A stretch of DNA of 64,000 bases from Mageeibacillus sp. UBA6976. GTDB taxonomy: Bacteria; Bacillota; Clostridia; Saccharofermentanales; Saccharofermentanaceae. The stretch is from the NCBI GenBank assembly GCA_002450155.1, contig DJYO01000026.1:1-64000 (forward strand). The letters are read 5' to 3'. A model generated the notes under the pieces. It ran no database searches. It was given only the letters and a program-made list of their open reading frames with translations, and was not told the DNA's origin. A program made the translations under genes and the position numbers. Positions 25,602-33,974 of this stretch are shown one piece after another. Numbering within the stretch: the first letter of the stretch is position 1; every line of letters begins with the position of its first letter.

Positions 25602-26876
25602 ATGAGAAGACATATCAAGACAATATCTTTTTTCCTTGCATTGCTGGTGGCTTTGATCCCTCTGGCATCCTGTTCTTCTGACACTTCCAAGGTCAGGATC
25701 AACGCCCAGGAGCAGGTTACCATCATATCCATGTCCTGGTGGGGCAACGATGCCAGACATATCTATACACTGGAAGGGCTTTCTTTGTTCCAGGAAAGGA
25801 ATCCCGACATAATGGTAAATCACTCATACGGTGTATGGAACGGATATGAGAAGCGGTATCTAATGCAGATGCAATCCCATAATAACTGTGATGTCATGCA
25901 GGTAAACTACAGCTGGCTCAGCCAGTACTCTCCGGACGGACTCGGTTACTATGATCTTAATTCCCTTGCTGAATATATAGATCTTTCACAGTTTTCACAG
26001 GATGACCTTGCAACAGGGATGAGGAACGGTCATCTTAACGCTCTCCCCATAGCTTATAATACGGTCTGCCTGTTCTATAACAGTGACATGTTTGAGCAAT
26101 ACGGGCTTGATATTCCAAAGACCTGGGATGACCTTTTTACTGCCGCAGATGTAATGAGCAAGGATGATATCTGCGTACTGGGTATGATAAATAAGCACCT
26201 GTTCCTTTTGCTGAATGCCTGGTTCGAACAATCTTCCGGAAGGACTTTGTTCGATCTTGACGGTAACTACATAGGTACAGAAGAAGATATCAAGCTTATC
26301 CTGGAATTCTATAAGCAGCTTACAGACCGTAAGGTAGTAATGCCTTTATACAGTTTTCAGGTAAGTGACTTTGAAGACATGCGCGTAGCAGGAACTGCCT
26401 GCTGGGCCAGTGATTCCATCAGATATTGCCAGCCTGCCATCGATAATGGCATGAACGTGGTAATAGGAGATTACCTGAGAGTCTCAACCGATGATTACAG
26501 CGACTGGTATATCAAACCCGCAACCATGTTTGCCATAAGTATCGACACTGACCATCCGGAAGAGTGCGCAAGACTCGTTGATTACTTGTTGAACGATCCT
26601 GATTTTGCCGTAATGCAGGGGACAGAGAAGGGAATACCTGTAAGTGCTTCTTCAAGGCAGGCCCTACTCGAGAACGGTCAGCTTGCCGGCATCGAATATA
26701 TGGCGGGTGAGTTCATTACTGATAACAGGTCTAATATGAACCTTATCAATCCGATGCTTGAGGATTCTGAAGTGATAGATACTTTCAAATCCATCAGTGA
26801 TAAGTATATTTACGAGGAAACAACACTTGATGAAGCTGCAAGAGAACTGAACAGTGCTCTGCGTGCTATCGGCTGA
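25602..26876 (+). CDS. Extracellular solute-binding lipoprotein coupled to the diguanylate cyclase
   Basis: This is a 424-residue sugar-type binding protein with lipobox LASC (Cys24). The mature part begins with a strand VTIISMSWWGNDA. Typical motifs follow: FQERNPDIMVN, a DVMQVNYSWLSQY segment, LPIAYNTVCLFYNSDMFEQYGLDIPKTWDDL, and a C-terminal helical lobe. The DGC gene is immediately upstream (9 bases), and no transporter genes are present. The pair suggests that binding protein and Cache sensor work together, which is inference. AGGAGCT precedes the ATG. Confidence 0.87.
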   Translation: MRRHIKTISFFLALLVALIPLASCSSDTSKVRINAQEQVTIISMSWWGNDARHIYTLEGLSLFQERNPDIMVNHSYGVWNGYEKRYLMQMQSHNNCDVMQVNYSWLSQYSPDGLGYYDLNSLAEYIDLSQFSQDDLATGMRNGHLNALPIAYNTVCLFYNSDMFEQYGLDIPKTWDDLFTAADVMSKDDICVLGMINKHLFLLLNAWFEQSSGRTLFDLDGNYIGTEEDIKLILEFYKQLTDRKVVMPLYSFQVSDFEDMRVAGTACWASDSIRYCQPAIDNGMNVVIGDYLRVSTDDYSDWYIKPATMFAISIDTDHPEECARLVDYLLNDPDFAVMQGTEKGIPVSASSRQALLENGQLAGIEYMAGEFITDNRSNMNLINPMLEDSEVIDTFKSISDKYIYEETTLDEAARELNSALRAIG

Positions 26877-26889
26877 CAAGTAAAAATGC

Positions 26890-26918
26890 TTGACACCTGA
26901 GCCTTGCTTTGTTATGAT
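26890..26918 (+). promoter_or_regulatory. ylxM-ffh promoter
   Basis: TTGACA (26890-26895), a 17-base spacer and TATGAT (26913-26918) lie just after the preceding lipoprotein stop. Transcription would begin near 26925. Confidence 0.75.
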
Positions 26919-26951
26919 TCTACAGGCTTAAGGAAGGAGTATTGTGTCAGC

Positions 26952-27278
26952 ATGAAGGTAAAATCAGTCAGAACAGGGCTTTTGCTTGATTTCTACGGTA
27001 ATCTTCTTACTGACAGGATGCGTATTACCTGTGAGGAATACTTTAACGATGATCTGTCTCTTGCTGAGATAGCTCAGGATGAGGGTATAAGCAGGCAGGG
27101 CGTGTACGATACTATCCGCAGGGCCGCAAGACAGCTTGAGGAATATGAGGAGAGGCTTGGACTTCTCGCTCTTTTCGAGAGGCAACAGCAAAGAGCCAGG
27201 AAGGCACTTGAGTTTCTTGCCGAGAACAAAGCTGACAATGCAAGAAAAGAATTAGAGCATTTAATAGAGGAAATGTAA
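26952..27278 (+). CDS. ylxM: YlxM (UPF0122) DNA-binding helix-turn-helix protein
   Basis: The 108-residue protein matches the YlxM family, almost always found just before ffh in Bacillota. The N-terminal LLLDFYGNLLTDRM and the HTH segment EYFNDDLSLAEIAQDEGISRQGVYDTIRRA are typical. It is thought to modulate the signal recognition particle or its gene, by association. The ATG at 26952 is the only suitable in-frame start. The site AAGGAG lies 12 bases away, rather far. The ffh GTG begins four bases after the stop. Confidence 0.93.
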   Translation: MKVKSVRTGLLLDFYGNLLTDRMRITCEEYFNDDLSLAEIAQDEGISRQGVYDTIRRAARQLEEYEERLGLLALFERQQQRARKALEFLAENKADNARKELEHLIEEM

Positions 27279-27282
27279 CAAG

Positions 27283-28764
27283 GTGTTTGAGAGCCTGTCT
27301 GAGAAATTAACGAATATTACTGCCAGGATGCGGGGCAAAGCCCGTGTTACCGAGGCAGATATCAAGGAGATGATGCGTGAGATCCGCATGGCTCTCCTTG
27401 AAGCAGACGTTAACTACACTGTAGTTAAGGAATTCGTTAAGGACATGACTGACAAGTGCCAGGGCGCCGATGTTCAGGAATCCTTTACTCCGGGCCAGCA
27501 GATAGTCAAGATCGTAAGAGATTCACTTACAGAGCTGCTTGGCGGCATAGAGGGCGAAGATAAGCTTAAGATCTCGTCAACAGGTTTTACAACGATAATC
27601 CTGTATGGTCTGCAGGGTGCAGGTAAGACTACAACAGCTGTAAAACTTGCCAAACTCCTTAAGAAAGATGGCAAGAAGCCTATGGTAGTCTCCGTAGATG
27701 TTCACAGACCGGCCGCAGCTCAGCAGCTCAAGGTCCTGGCAGACAGCGTCGGAGTTGACTGCTATATCGATCCTGAGGAGAAGGATGCTGTCAAGATCGC
27801 AAGAGACGGTGAGGGCAGGGCGAGATATCTTCTCTGCAATTACCTTATAATCGATACCGCAGGACGCACAGTAGTAGATGACGAGCTCATGGATGAGCTT
27901 AAGGGTATAAGTAGTGCCGTAGATCCTACTGAGAAACTCCTTGTTGTTGATTCAATGATCGGTCAGGAAGCTGTTAATGTTGCTCAGACATTTGAGCAGG
28001 CTATCGGTATGGATGGCTTTATAATGACCAAGCTCGACGGTGACGCAAGAGGTGGTGCCGCGCTTTCTATAAGACGCATTACCGGCAAGCCTATTAAGTT
28101 CATCTGTACAGGCGAGAAGGTAGATGCGATCGAACCCTTCTATCCCCAGAGAATGGCAGACAGGATCCTGGGAATGGGTGATGTGGTCTCTCTGATCGAG
28201 AAGGCACAGATAAGTCTTGACGAGGAAGAGGCAAGGAAGACTATGGAGCACATGATGAGCTCCCAGTACAACCTTGATGATCTCTATTCCCAGTTCGAAC
28301 AGATGAAGAAGATGGGTTCTCTTAAGGACTTGGTTGGTATGATCCCCGGAGCATCCGGCAAGATCAATGACGAAGACCTGGACGATAAGATCGTTGACCG
28401 CCAGATGGCGATAATCTCTTCGATGACCAAGAAGGAAAGAAGGTCACCTTCTATCTTAAATGCCAGCAGACGTAAGAGAATAGCTGCCGGCGCAGGTGTT
28501 GAAGTATCCGATGTCAATAAGCTCATGACCCAGTACGAGCAGACAGCCAAGCTCATGAAGCATATGACAGGAGGCAAGGGCGGACTTAAGATGCCTAAGG
28601 GCCTGGGCAAGATGATGTCCAAGATGGGCGGCGGCATGGATATGAGCGCACTTGAGGGCATGTCCGGATTCGGTGGAATGGGCGGCCCTAGTCCCAGAAG
28701 AGAGAATAACGGCCCGGTTGGCGGCAGGAAAGACCGCAAGAAGAAGAAAAAGGGCAGAAGATAA
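27283..28764 (+). CDS. ffh: Signal recognition particle protein Ffh
   Basis: Ffh is the GTPase that recognises signal peptides on the ribosome with SRP RNA. The 493-residue protein has an NG domain with G1 GLQGAGKTTTA, DVHRPAAAQQL, G3 DTAGR and TKLDGDARGGAA, and then a methionine-rich M domain (from about 300). The tail is Gly/Met/Lys rich (GGMGGPSPRRE, ending in a basic cluster) and makes it longer than the usual 450. Translation starts at GTG 27283. It lies inside the conserved ylxM-ffh-rpsP-khpA-rimM-trmD-rplS block. Confidence 0.98.
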   Translation: MFESLSEKLTNITARMRGKARVTEADIKEMMREIRMALLEADVNYTVVKEFVKDMTDKCQGADVQESFTPGQQIVKIVRDSLTELLGGIEGEDKLKISSTGFTTIILYGLQGAGKTTTAVKLAKLLKKDGKKPMVVSVDVHRPAAAQQLKVLADSVGVDCYIDPEEKDAVKIARDGEGRARYLLCNYLIIDTAGRTVVDDELMDELKGISSAVDPTEKLLVVDSMIGQEAVNVAQTFEQAIGMDGFIMTKLDGDARGGAALSIRRITGKPIKFICTGEKVDAIEPFYPQRMADRILGMGDVVSLIEKAQISLDEEEARKTMEHMMSSQYNLDDLYSQFEQMKKMGSLKDLVGMIPGASGKINDEDLDDKIVDRQMAIISSMTKKERRSPSILNASRRKRIAAGAGVEVSDVNKLMTQYEQTAKLMKHMTGGKGGLKMPKGLGKMMSKMGGGMDMSALEGMSGFGGMGGPSPRRENNGPVGGRKDRKKKKKGRR

Positions 28765-28779
28765 TAAAGTTCATCCCGC

Positions 28780-28808
28780 TTGTATTTTTACGGCGATGAT
28801 AATATAAA
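28780..28808 (+). promoter_or_regulatory. Internal promoter before rpsP
   Basis: TTGTAT (28780-28785) and TATAAA (28803-28808), 17 bases apart, stand in the 71-base gap between ffh and rpsP. No terminator is visible in the gap, so read-through from ffh is also possible. Confidence 0.55.
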
Positions 28809-28835
28809 TCAATATATTTTACGGAGGAAAGTAAA

Positions 28836-29078
28836 ATGGCAGTAAAGATTCGTTTAAGAAGAATGGGTAAGAAGAAGGCACCTTTCTATCGTGTAGTTGT
28901 AGCTGATTCCCGTTACCCCAGAGATGGCCGTTTCATCGAGGAGATCGGTACATATAACCCCCTCGTTGAGGAAGATCAGGTTAAGATCGATGCTGAAGCA
29001 GCAAAAAAGTGGATTGGCAATGGTGCTCAGCCTACAGATACAGTAAGAGCTCTTCTTAAGAAGCAGGGAATTATCTGA
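28836..29078 (+). CDS. rpsP: Ribosomal protein bS16
   Basis: The 80-residue small-subunit protein has the family start VKIRLRRMGKKKAPFYRVVVADSR, then RDGRFIEEIGTYNP, and the usual C-terminal segment. CGGAGG lies nine bases before the ATG. Confidence 0.98.
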   Translation: MAVKIRLRRMGKKKAPFYRVVVADSRYPRDGRFIEEIGTYNPLVEEDQVKIDAEAAKKWIGNGAQPTDTVRALLKKQGII

Positions 29079-29097
29079 TAAGCAAGGAGGTCCGTAA

Positions 29098-29328
29098 ATG
29101 GACGAGTTATTGGTATTTATCGCCAGGGAACTGGTGAATAACCCTGATGAGGTCAATGTTAAGAAGACCGAGCGTGGCAACACGGTGGTTTTCGAATTGT
29201 CCGTCGCTCCTGAAGATACAGGTAAGATCATTGGTAAGAACGGAAAGAGAGCTCAGGCTATCCGTTCAATTATGAAGGCAAAGTACCTTAAGAGTGGTAA
29301 ACGCGTAATAGTCGATATAGTAGGCTGA
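29098..29328 (+). CDS. khpA: KhpA (YlqC) KH-domain RNA-binding protein
   Basis: The 76-residue protein consists of one KH domain with the GxxG loop in GKIIGKNGKRAQAIRSI. KhpA binds RNA, forms a complex with KhpB/Jag, and affects cell division and elongation in Gram-positive bacteria. AAGGAGG lies before the ATG. It stands between rpsP and rimM, as in most Clostridia and Bacilli. Confidence 0.96.
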   Translation: MDELLVFIARELVNNPDEVNVKKTERGNTVVFELSVAPEDTGKIIGKNGKRAQAIRSIMKAKYLKSGKRVIVDIVG

Positions 29329-29333
29329 TTCTG

Positions 29334-29858
29334 TTGGAAGACCTCATCATTATCGGAAAGATCATCGGTGCACATGGAGTCAGGGGGGAACTTAAGGTTT
29401 ACCCCTTGACTGACGATGCGCACCGATTTCTTAAACTTAAGGATTGTTATCTGTGCGGTCCTGCTCTGGAAGATCCCGGTGAGGCAGTTTGCAAAGCAGC
29501 CAGACTTGACCGTGGCAATGTGCTCATCAGGTTTGAAGATGTATCAGACCGTGACAAAGCAGAGACTCTGCGGGGCAGATTTATTGCCGTATCCCGGGAT
29601 AACGCCGTAAAGCTTAAGGAGGGAAGCTATTTTATAGCTGATCTTAAGGGGCTTGAGGTAATAGACGATACAAGAGGAAGTCTTGGAACTGCAATCGATT
29701 GTTTTGAGACAGGTTCCCAGTTTACTTTAGAGATCAAAAGAGACAAAAAGAAGAACCTTCTGGTTCCTTTTGTTAAGGTATATTGCTATGAGGTAAATAT
29801 CGAAGGCGGCTACATCAAATGCAGGCTGCCTGAAGGTTTATACGAGCTATACGATTAA
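29334..29858 (+). CDS. rimM: Ribosome maturation factor RimM
   Basis: RimM helps assemble the head of the 30S subunit and binds uS19. The 174-residue protein has the N-terminal motif GKIIGAHGVRGELKVYPLTD and a C-terminal PRC-barrel domain (SYFIADLKGLEV, NLLVPFVKVYCYEV). It starts at TTG (29334), five bases after the khpA stop. The alternative start codon may keep levels low. Confidence 0.96.
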   Translation: MEDLIIIGKIIGAHGVRGELKVYPLTDDAHRFLKLKDCYLCGPALEDPGEAVCKAARLDRGNVLIRFEDVSDRDKAETLRGRFIAVSRDNAVKLKEGSYFIADLKGLEVIDDTRGSLGTAIDCFETGSQFTLEIKRDKKKNLLVPFVKVYCYEVNIEGGYIKCRLPEGLYELYD

Positions 29859-29887
29859 AGATTCTTTTTATGGAATAGGGAGATACT

Positions 29888-31033
29888 ATGGGAAGAGGCG
29901 GCGGAGGCAGTCACTCACATTCACATTCACATCATTCAAGCAGCCATTCGCATCATTCGGGTGGCAGTTACAGAAGCAGCTCCGGCGGATACAGAAGCAG
30001 CTCTGGCGGAGGCAGATACAGGTCTTCATCTCATCATTCAGGCAGATACAGCAGCGGAGGCGGAGGAAATCTCAGCGGATGTCTCCCCACAGGATGCGGA
30101 CCACTGTTTACTGTGGTTATCTTTGTATTCATGATCCTGCTCTTTGCTGTAAAGAGCGGTCTTGATCTTGAAGGCGTCGGGATCGAGCGTTCTACCATCA
30201 AGAGAGAACCTCTCCCGTCATCTCAGTGTGAATATATGGATACCTGGTATGAGGATGACTGGGGCGACTGGATAGATGAATCGGGGGAGAAGGCATCCCT
30301 TATCTCCGGCATGCGTGAATTCTACGATGCTACAGGAGTTCAGCCTTATCTTTATATTATGGGTGAAGAGGGCAAGGATTACATGTCCGAAGGCAGCCTT
30401 GAAGAATTTTCAGAGAATAAGTACAAAGAGCTCTTCGGTAATGACGAAGGTCATCTTCTCGTAGTATTCAGGGAATATCCCAATGCATCGAGCAATTATA
30501 TCGTTACCTGCACACCGGGTTACGATGCCGAGTCAGTCGTAATGGATGAACAGGCAAGAGAGATCCTTCTGGACTATATCGATTACTACTATACTGATTC
30601 AAGCCTTAATGAAGGTCAGTTCTTCGGCAGGTCTTTTGAGAAAGCTGCTTCCAGGATAATGACCAAGCAGATGTCTCTTAGAACGATCATCACGATAATC
30701 GTAGTGGTCGTTATCCTTGCTGTCGCGATAATCGTAACTGTTATGGTTGTCCGCAAGAGCAAAGAGAAGGTTGCAAAGCAGAAGACTCTTGAAGCAAAGC
30801 AAAAAGCCGATAAGGCTAAGATGGAAGCTGCTAAGGCCCAGACTGAATTTGAACAGCAGAAGTACGAGGATGAGCTCGAGAAGGAATTTATTGCCGTTAC
30901 CTGCCCGAACTGCGGTGCATCCGGCAACAAGATCCGCAAAGCGACAGTTGGTTACTGCCAGTACTGCGGTTCCGCTATCAAAGTCGACAGCAACGGCAAC
31001 CCTGTAAATATTACTCCTGACACTGAGGAGTGA
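29888..31033 (+). CDS. His/Ser/Gly-rich membrane protein with TPM-like domain and C-terminal zinc ribbon
   Basis: The 381-residue protein opens with about 60 residues rich in His, Ser and Gly (repeated HSHSHSHH and GGYRSSSGG units), a potential metal-binding tail. A first transmembrane helix (about 75-95) follows, then a TPM/YgcG-like extracytoplasmic domain (about 120-255: FYDATGVQPYLYIMG, LLVVFREYP, TPGYDAESVV) and a second transmembrane helix (about 262-288). A Lys/Ala/Glu coiled coil and a CPNCG...CQYCG zinc ribbon end the protein. It sits between rimM and trmD, which are usually adjacent. Function unknown. Confidence 0.75.
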   Translation: MGRGGGGSHSHSHSHHSSSHSHHSGGSYRSSSGGYRSSSGGGRYRSSSHHSGRYSSGGGGNLSGCLPTGCGPLFTVVIFVFMILLFAVKSGLDLEGVGIERSTIKREPLPSSQCEYMDTWYEDDWGDWIDESGEKASLISGMREFYDATGVQPYLYIMGEEGKDYMSEGSLEEFSENKYKELFGNDEGHLLVVFREYPNASSNYIVTCTPGYDAESVVMDEQAREILLDYIDYYYTDSSLNEGQFFGRSFEKAASRIMTKQMSLRTIITIIVVVVILAVAIIVTVMVVRKSKEKVAKQKTLEAKQKADKAKMEAAKAQTEFEQQKYEDELEKEFIAVTCPNCGASGNKIRKATVGYCQYCGSAIKVDSNGNPVNITPDTEE

Positions 31034-31041
31034 CTCAGCTG

Positions 31042-31776
31042 ATGGATTTCTATGTAGCAACGCTATTTCCTGAGCAGGTATCGGATTATATCAATACGAG
31101 TATAACCGGCAGGGCTATTGCCAAGGGAGCTATCTCCCTTCACTGTATTCAGATAAGAGATTATGCTCCAAATAACTATGGGAGAGTAGACGATACCATT
31201 TATGGCGGCGGCACCGGCATGATGATCCGTCCCGAACCTGTATATGGAGCTTATGAGAAGGCTGTAGAACTTGCCGGCCATAAGCCTTATACGGTCTTTA
31301 TGTCTCCCAAGGGGAATGTCCTAAATGAAGCAAAAGCAAAGGAGCTCGCCCAGAGAAAAGATCTGCTTATAATCTGCGGACACTACGAAGGAATCGACGA
31401 ACGCGTCATAAGAGAGATAACTGACGAGGAGATCTCTATCGGTGATTATGTATTGACCGGCGGAGAGACCGGAGCGATAGTTCTTATAGACGCCGTATCA
31501 AGGCTGGTAGATGGCGTGCTCCCCAACGAAGAAGCTTATACAAACGAGTCTCATACAGACGGCGTTCTCGAAGCACCCCAGTATACCAAGCCCCCTGTGT
31601 GGAAAGAGATGGAAGTTCCGGAGGTCTTAAAGAACGGCAACGACGCTCTTATCAAGGACTATAACAGGGCTGCTGCCTTATACGATACATGGAAGAACAG
31701 ACCGGATATGCTGGATAAGCTCGATCTGACTGAAGAAGACTGGAAGAAAGTACTTGCCTTCAAAAAAGGCTTGTGA
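31042..31776 (+). CDS. trmD: tRNA (guanine37-N1)-methyltransferase TrmD
   Basis: TrmD makes m1G37, needed for reading-frame maintenance. The 244-residue SPOUT enzyme has VATLFPEQV at the start, DDTIYGGGTGMM, CGHYEGIDERV and ISIGDYVLTGGE, which form the knotted SAM site. ATG at 31042 fits the family start, with GAGGAG 11 bases upstream overlapping the end of the preceding gene. A GTG at 31030 in frame is less likely. Confidence 0.97.
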   Translation: MDFYVATLFPEQVSDYINTSITGRAIAKGAISLHCIQIRDYAPNNYGRVDDTIYGGGTGMMIRPEPVYGAYEKAVELAGHKPYTVFMSPKGNVLNEAKAKELAQRKDLLIICGHYEGIDERVIREITDEEISIGDYVLTGGETGAIVLIDAVSRLVDGVLPNEEAYTNESHTDGVLEAPQYTKPPVWKEMEVPEVLKNGNDALIKDYNRAAALYDTWKNRPDMLDKLDLTEEDWKKVLAFKKGL

Positions 31777-31857
31777 TAAACTTTACAAGTTTTATCAGGG
31801 TGGTCCTCTGCCAAGATCCAGGCAAGAACATCTGCAGGAAAGAGAGGAACAAACAAT
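31777..31857 (+). promoter_or_regulatory. Probable rplS (L19) leader with alternative pairing over the ribosome site
   Basis: TCCTCT (31804-31809) is perfectly complementary to AGAGGA (31843-31848), which is the rplS ribosome binding site. The same 5' strand can instead pair locally: TCTGCC (31807-31812) with GGCAAGA (31821-31827, one bulge). Two mutually exclusive pairings of this kind are what a translational switch needs. L19 leaders are known in Bacillota, but I have not matched this one to a family model. Confidence 0.45.
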
Positions 31858-32199
31858 ATGGATTTAGTTAAAGTTATTGAGAGTGAGAACCTGAATAACA
31901 AGTGCTCCGAAGTTGAGATCGGTGACTATGTTAAGGCACATCTCCTCATCAAGGAAGGTAACAAAGAGCGTATCCAGGTATTCGAAGGATATGTAATCGC
32001 TCGTAAGGGCTCAGGACTTTCTGAGAGCATCACTATTCGCCGTCTCTCTTACGGTGTAGGTGTTGAGCGTATTCTCCCTGTTAATTCCCCCAAGATCGAT
32101 CACATCGATATCGTTAGAAGGGGTAAGGTTAGAAGAGCTAAGCTCTACTATCTCCGTGGAAGACAGGGTAAGGCTGCTAAGATCACTCAGAAGATTTGA
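31858..32199 (+). CDS. rplS: Ribosomal protein bL19
   Basis: The 113-residue large-subunit protein shows the conserved GDYVKAHLLIKEGNKERIQVFEGYVIARKG and RRGKVRRAKLYYLRGRQGKAAKI. It lies at the 30S-50S interface. Its SD (AGAGAGGA) is inside the possible leader structure. It is followed by a strong terminator, so it ends the ffh-trmD block. Confidence 0.98.
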   Translation: MDLVKVIESENLNNKCSEVEIGDYVKAHLLIKEGNKERIQVFEGYVIARKGSGLSESITIRRLSYGVGVERILPVNSPKIDHIDIVRRGKVRRAKLYYLRGRQGKAAKITQKI

Positions 32200-32227
32200 T
32201 CGTTTAGATCAACAAAAGCAATTAAGG

Positions 32228-32256
32228 ATCCGCCGGTTTTCCGGTGGATTTTTTTT
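32228..32256 (+). terminator. Terminator after rplS
   Basis: ATCCGCCGG (32228-32236), a TTTT loop, the complementary CCGGTGGAT (32241-32249, one G-T pair) and seven or more T make a textbook terminator. Confidence 0.95.
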
Positions 32257-32389
32257 ATGTCGAGTTTTTGTTGAGGAGTCACTCAGGTAATACTACAGCA
32301 AATAGTCAATTTTGATCGTGTTTGAGTTTTTGTTGACTATTTTATTGTTATAACTCATTATTTCGTTAACAGAGAATTCTATTACCTTA

Positions 32390-32398
32390 TGGTACAAT
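32390..32398 (+). promoter_or_regulatory. Extended -10 promoter of rbgA, probably leaderless
   Basis: TGG followed by TACAAT (32393-32398) forms an extended -10 element. Exactly six bases separate it from the ATG at 32405, so transcription should start at or next to the initiation codon. No Shine-Dalgarno sequence precedes the ATG. Confidence 0.55.
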
Positions 32399-32404
32399 CT
32401 AAAT

Positions 32405-33277
32405 ATGGCTAATGAAATTAACTGGTTCCCCGGACATATGCGTAAGGCTCTCAACGAGATGCGTGAGAGACTTAAGCTTGTTGATATAGTTTATGAGACT
32501 TGCGATTGCAGGATCCCTTTCTCAAGCAGAAATCCCGAACTGGATAAGATGATCGGGGATAAGCCTCGTATCGTAATACTTAACAAGGCTGATCTGGCTG
32601 ATCCCGTTAAGACGTCCAGGTGGCTTGCTCATTTTGAATCTATAGGAGTTAAAGCTATAGCTATTGAAGCCTCTCATAAGAAGGGTATAGATAAGCTCTA
32701 CCAGATGACTGAGGAGATACTTAAAGCCAAACTTGACAGTGCAGCTGCCAAAGGCAGGATCGGCAGACCTATGAGAGCTATCGTCGTAGGCTGCCCCAAT
32801 ACAGGCAAGTCCACTCTTATCAATGCCCTTGCAGGCAAGAAGGCTGCAGTTACAGGAGACAGACCCGGAGTTACAAAGGATTTCAAATGGGTAACTACAC
32901 CCGGCAGACTTGAACTCATGGATATGGCGGGCGTTTTATGGCCCAGGATCGCTACCAGGAGATCCTCTATATGCCTTGCTATGTGCGGTTCGGTCAAGGA
33001 TGATATATCTGATATCGTTTCAACTGCTTATGACTCCATGAAGATGCTTATAGAGCTATATCCCGGCCTTATGACGAACAGGTATGGTGTTGAGATTCCT
33101 GATTTGACTGAAGCAGATGAATTCCAGGATCCCTATTATGACATCTTCCTTGCCATGGGCAAGAAGAGAGGCTGCGTCATGAGCGGCGGCAGGGTGGATG
33201 AAGACCGGTTTGCAAGATTATTACTTAATGACTTTAGAGAAGGAAGGATAGGCAGGATCACTCTTGAGGTCCCCTGA
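32405..33277 (+). CDS. rbgA: Ribosome biogenesis GTPase RbgA (YlqF)
   Basis: RbgA is a circularly permuted GTPase needed for late 50S assembly. In the 290-residue protein the order is WFPGHMRKA at the start, G4 NKADL, then G1 GCPNTGKSTLINAL, and G3 DMAGVLWP, followed by an RNA-binding C-terminal helix bundle. That order is the permuted arrangement. The ATG has no ribosome site and lies six bases after a -10 box (see the promoter entry), so its mRNA may be leaderless. rnhB follows by six bases. Confidence 0.96.
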   Translation: MANEINWFPGHMRKALNEMRERLKLVDIVYETCDCRIPFSSRNPELDKMIGDKPRIVILNKADLADPVKTSRWLAHFESIGVKAIAIEASHKKGIDKLYQMTEEILKAKLDSAAAKGRIGRPMRAIVVGCPNTGKSTLINALAGKKAAVTGDRPGVTKDFKWVTTPGRLELMDMAGVLWPRIATRRSSICLAMCGSVKDDISDIVSTAYDSMKMLIELYPGLMTNRYGVEIPDLTEADEFQDPYYDIFLAMGKKRGCVMSGGRVDEDRFARLLLNDFREGRIGRITLEVP

Positions 33278-33283
33278 ATAAAT

Positions 33284-33916
33284 ATGGCAAAACTTACTTT
33301 GGAGCAGCTTGAAGCTAAATACGATAAACTCTATGAATATGAACGCAAGGCCTTTGCTGACGGATATAAGGTTATAGGCGGCATTGATGAAGCAGGCAGG
33401 GGGCCTTTGGCAGGACCGGTCGTTGCCGCATGCTGCGTCCTTGACCCGGAAGTTAAGATCCTTGGTTTGGACGATTCCAAGAAACTCTCGGAGAAGAAGA
33501 GGGAAGCTCTCTTTGATGAGATCTGGGACAAGGCTCTTGGTTTTGAGATCGCAGTCATAGGACCTGACGTCATTGATGAGATCAATATTCTCGAAGCTAC
33601 CAAGATGGCGATGAGACAATGTGTTGATAAGATCGAGACCAAGCCTGATCTATTGCTCGTTGATGCAGTTAAGCTCGATTGTAATGTTCCTGTGATACCG
33701 ATAATAAAGGGGGATGCCAAGTCAGATTCCATCGCAGCGGCATCGATCCTTGCCAAGGTTACAAGGGACCGCATCATGGTTCAATACGGGGGAGAGTACC
33801 CTCAGTACGGCTTTGAGAAGCATAAGGGGTACGGCACCGGGGACCACTATAAAGCAATAAGGGAATACGGGATCACTCCAATACACAGGAGAACTTTTCT
33901 CAAAGTGATCCACTGA
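33284..33916 (+). CDS. rnhB: Ribonuclease HII
   Basis: RNase HII removes ribonucleotides and RNA primers from DNA. The 210-residue protein has IGGIDEAGRGPLAGPVVAACCVLD with the first catalytic Asp-Glu pair, GLDDSKKLSEKKRE, LLVDAVKL, and KGDAKSDSIAAASILAKVTRD with the remaining acidic residues. A helical N-terminal extension of about 30 residues precedes the core. It is in the rbgA operon. Confidence 0.97.
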   Translation: MAKLTLEQLEAKYDKLYEYERKAFADGYKVIGGIDEAGRGPLAGPVVAACCVLDPEVKILGLDDSKKLSEKKREALFDEIWDKALGFEIAVIGPDVIDEINILEATKMAMRQCVDKIETKPDLLLVDAVKLDCNVPVIPIIKGDAKSDSIAAASILAKVTRDRIMVQYGGEYPQYGFEKHKGYGTGDHYKAIREYGITPIHRRTFLKVIH

Positions 33917-33939
33917 TATCAAAAAGTTATATAAAACAC

Positions 33940-33968
33940 TTGACTTTGCAAGTTGTTTTGCTTAATAT
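33940..33968 (+). promoter_or_regulatory. infC-rpmI-rplT promoter
   Basis: TTGACT (33940-33945), a 17-base spacer and TAATAT (33963-33968). Transcription would start near 33975, giving a leader of about 165 bases. Confidence 0.7.
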
Positions 33969-33974
33969 AAGCGG

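Noticed and set aside
32281..32361. TTGACT (32333) with TATAAC (32349) as the rbgA promoter
   Set aside because: The spacer is only ten bases; the extended -10 at 32393 is a better candidate.
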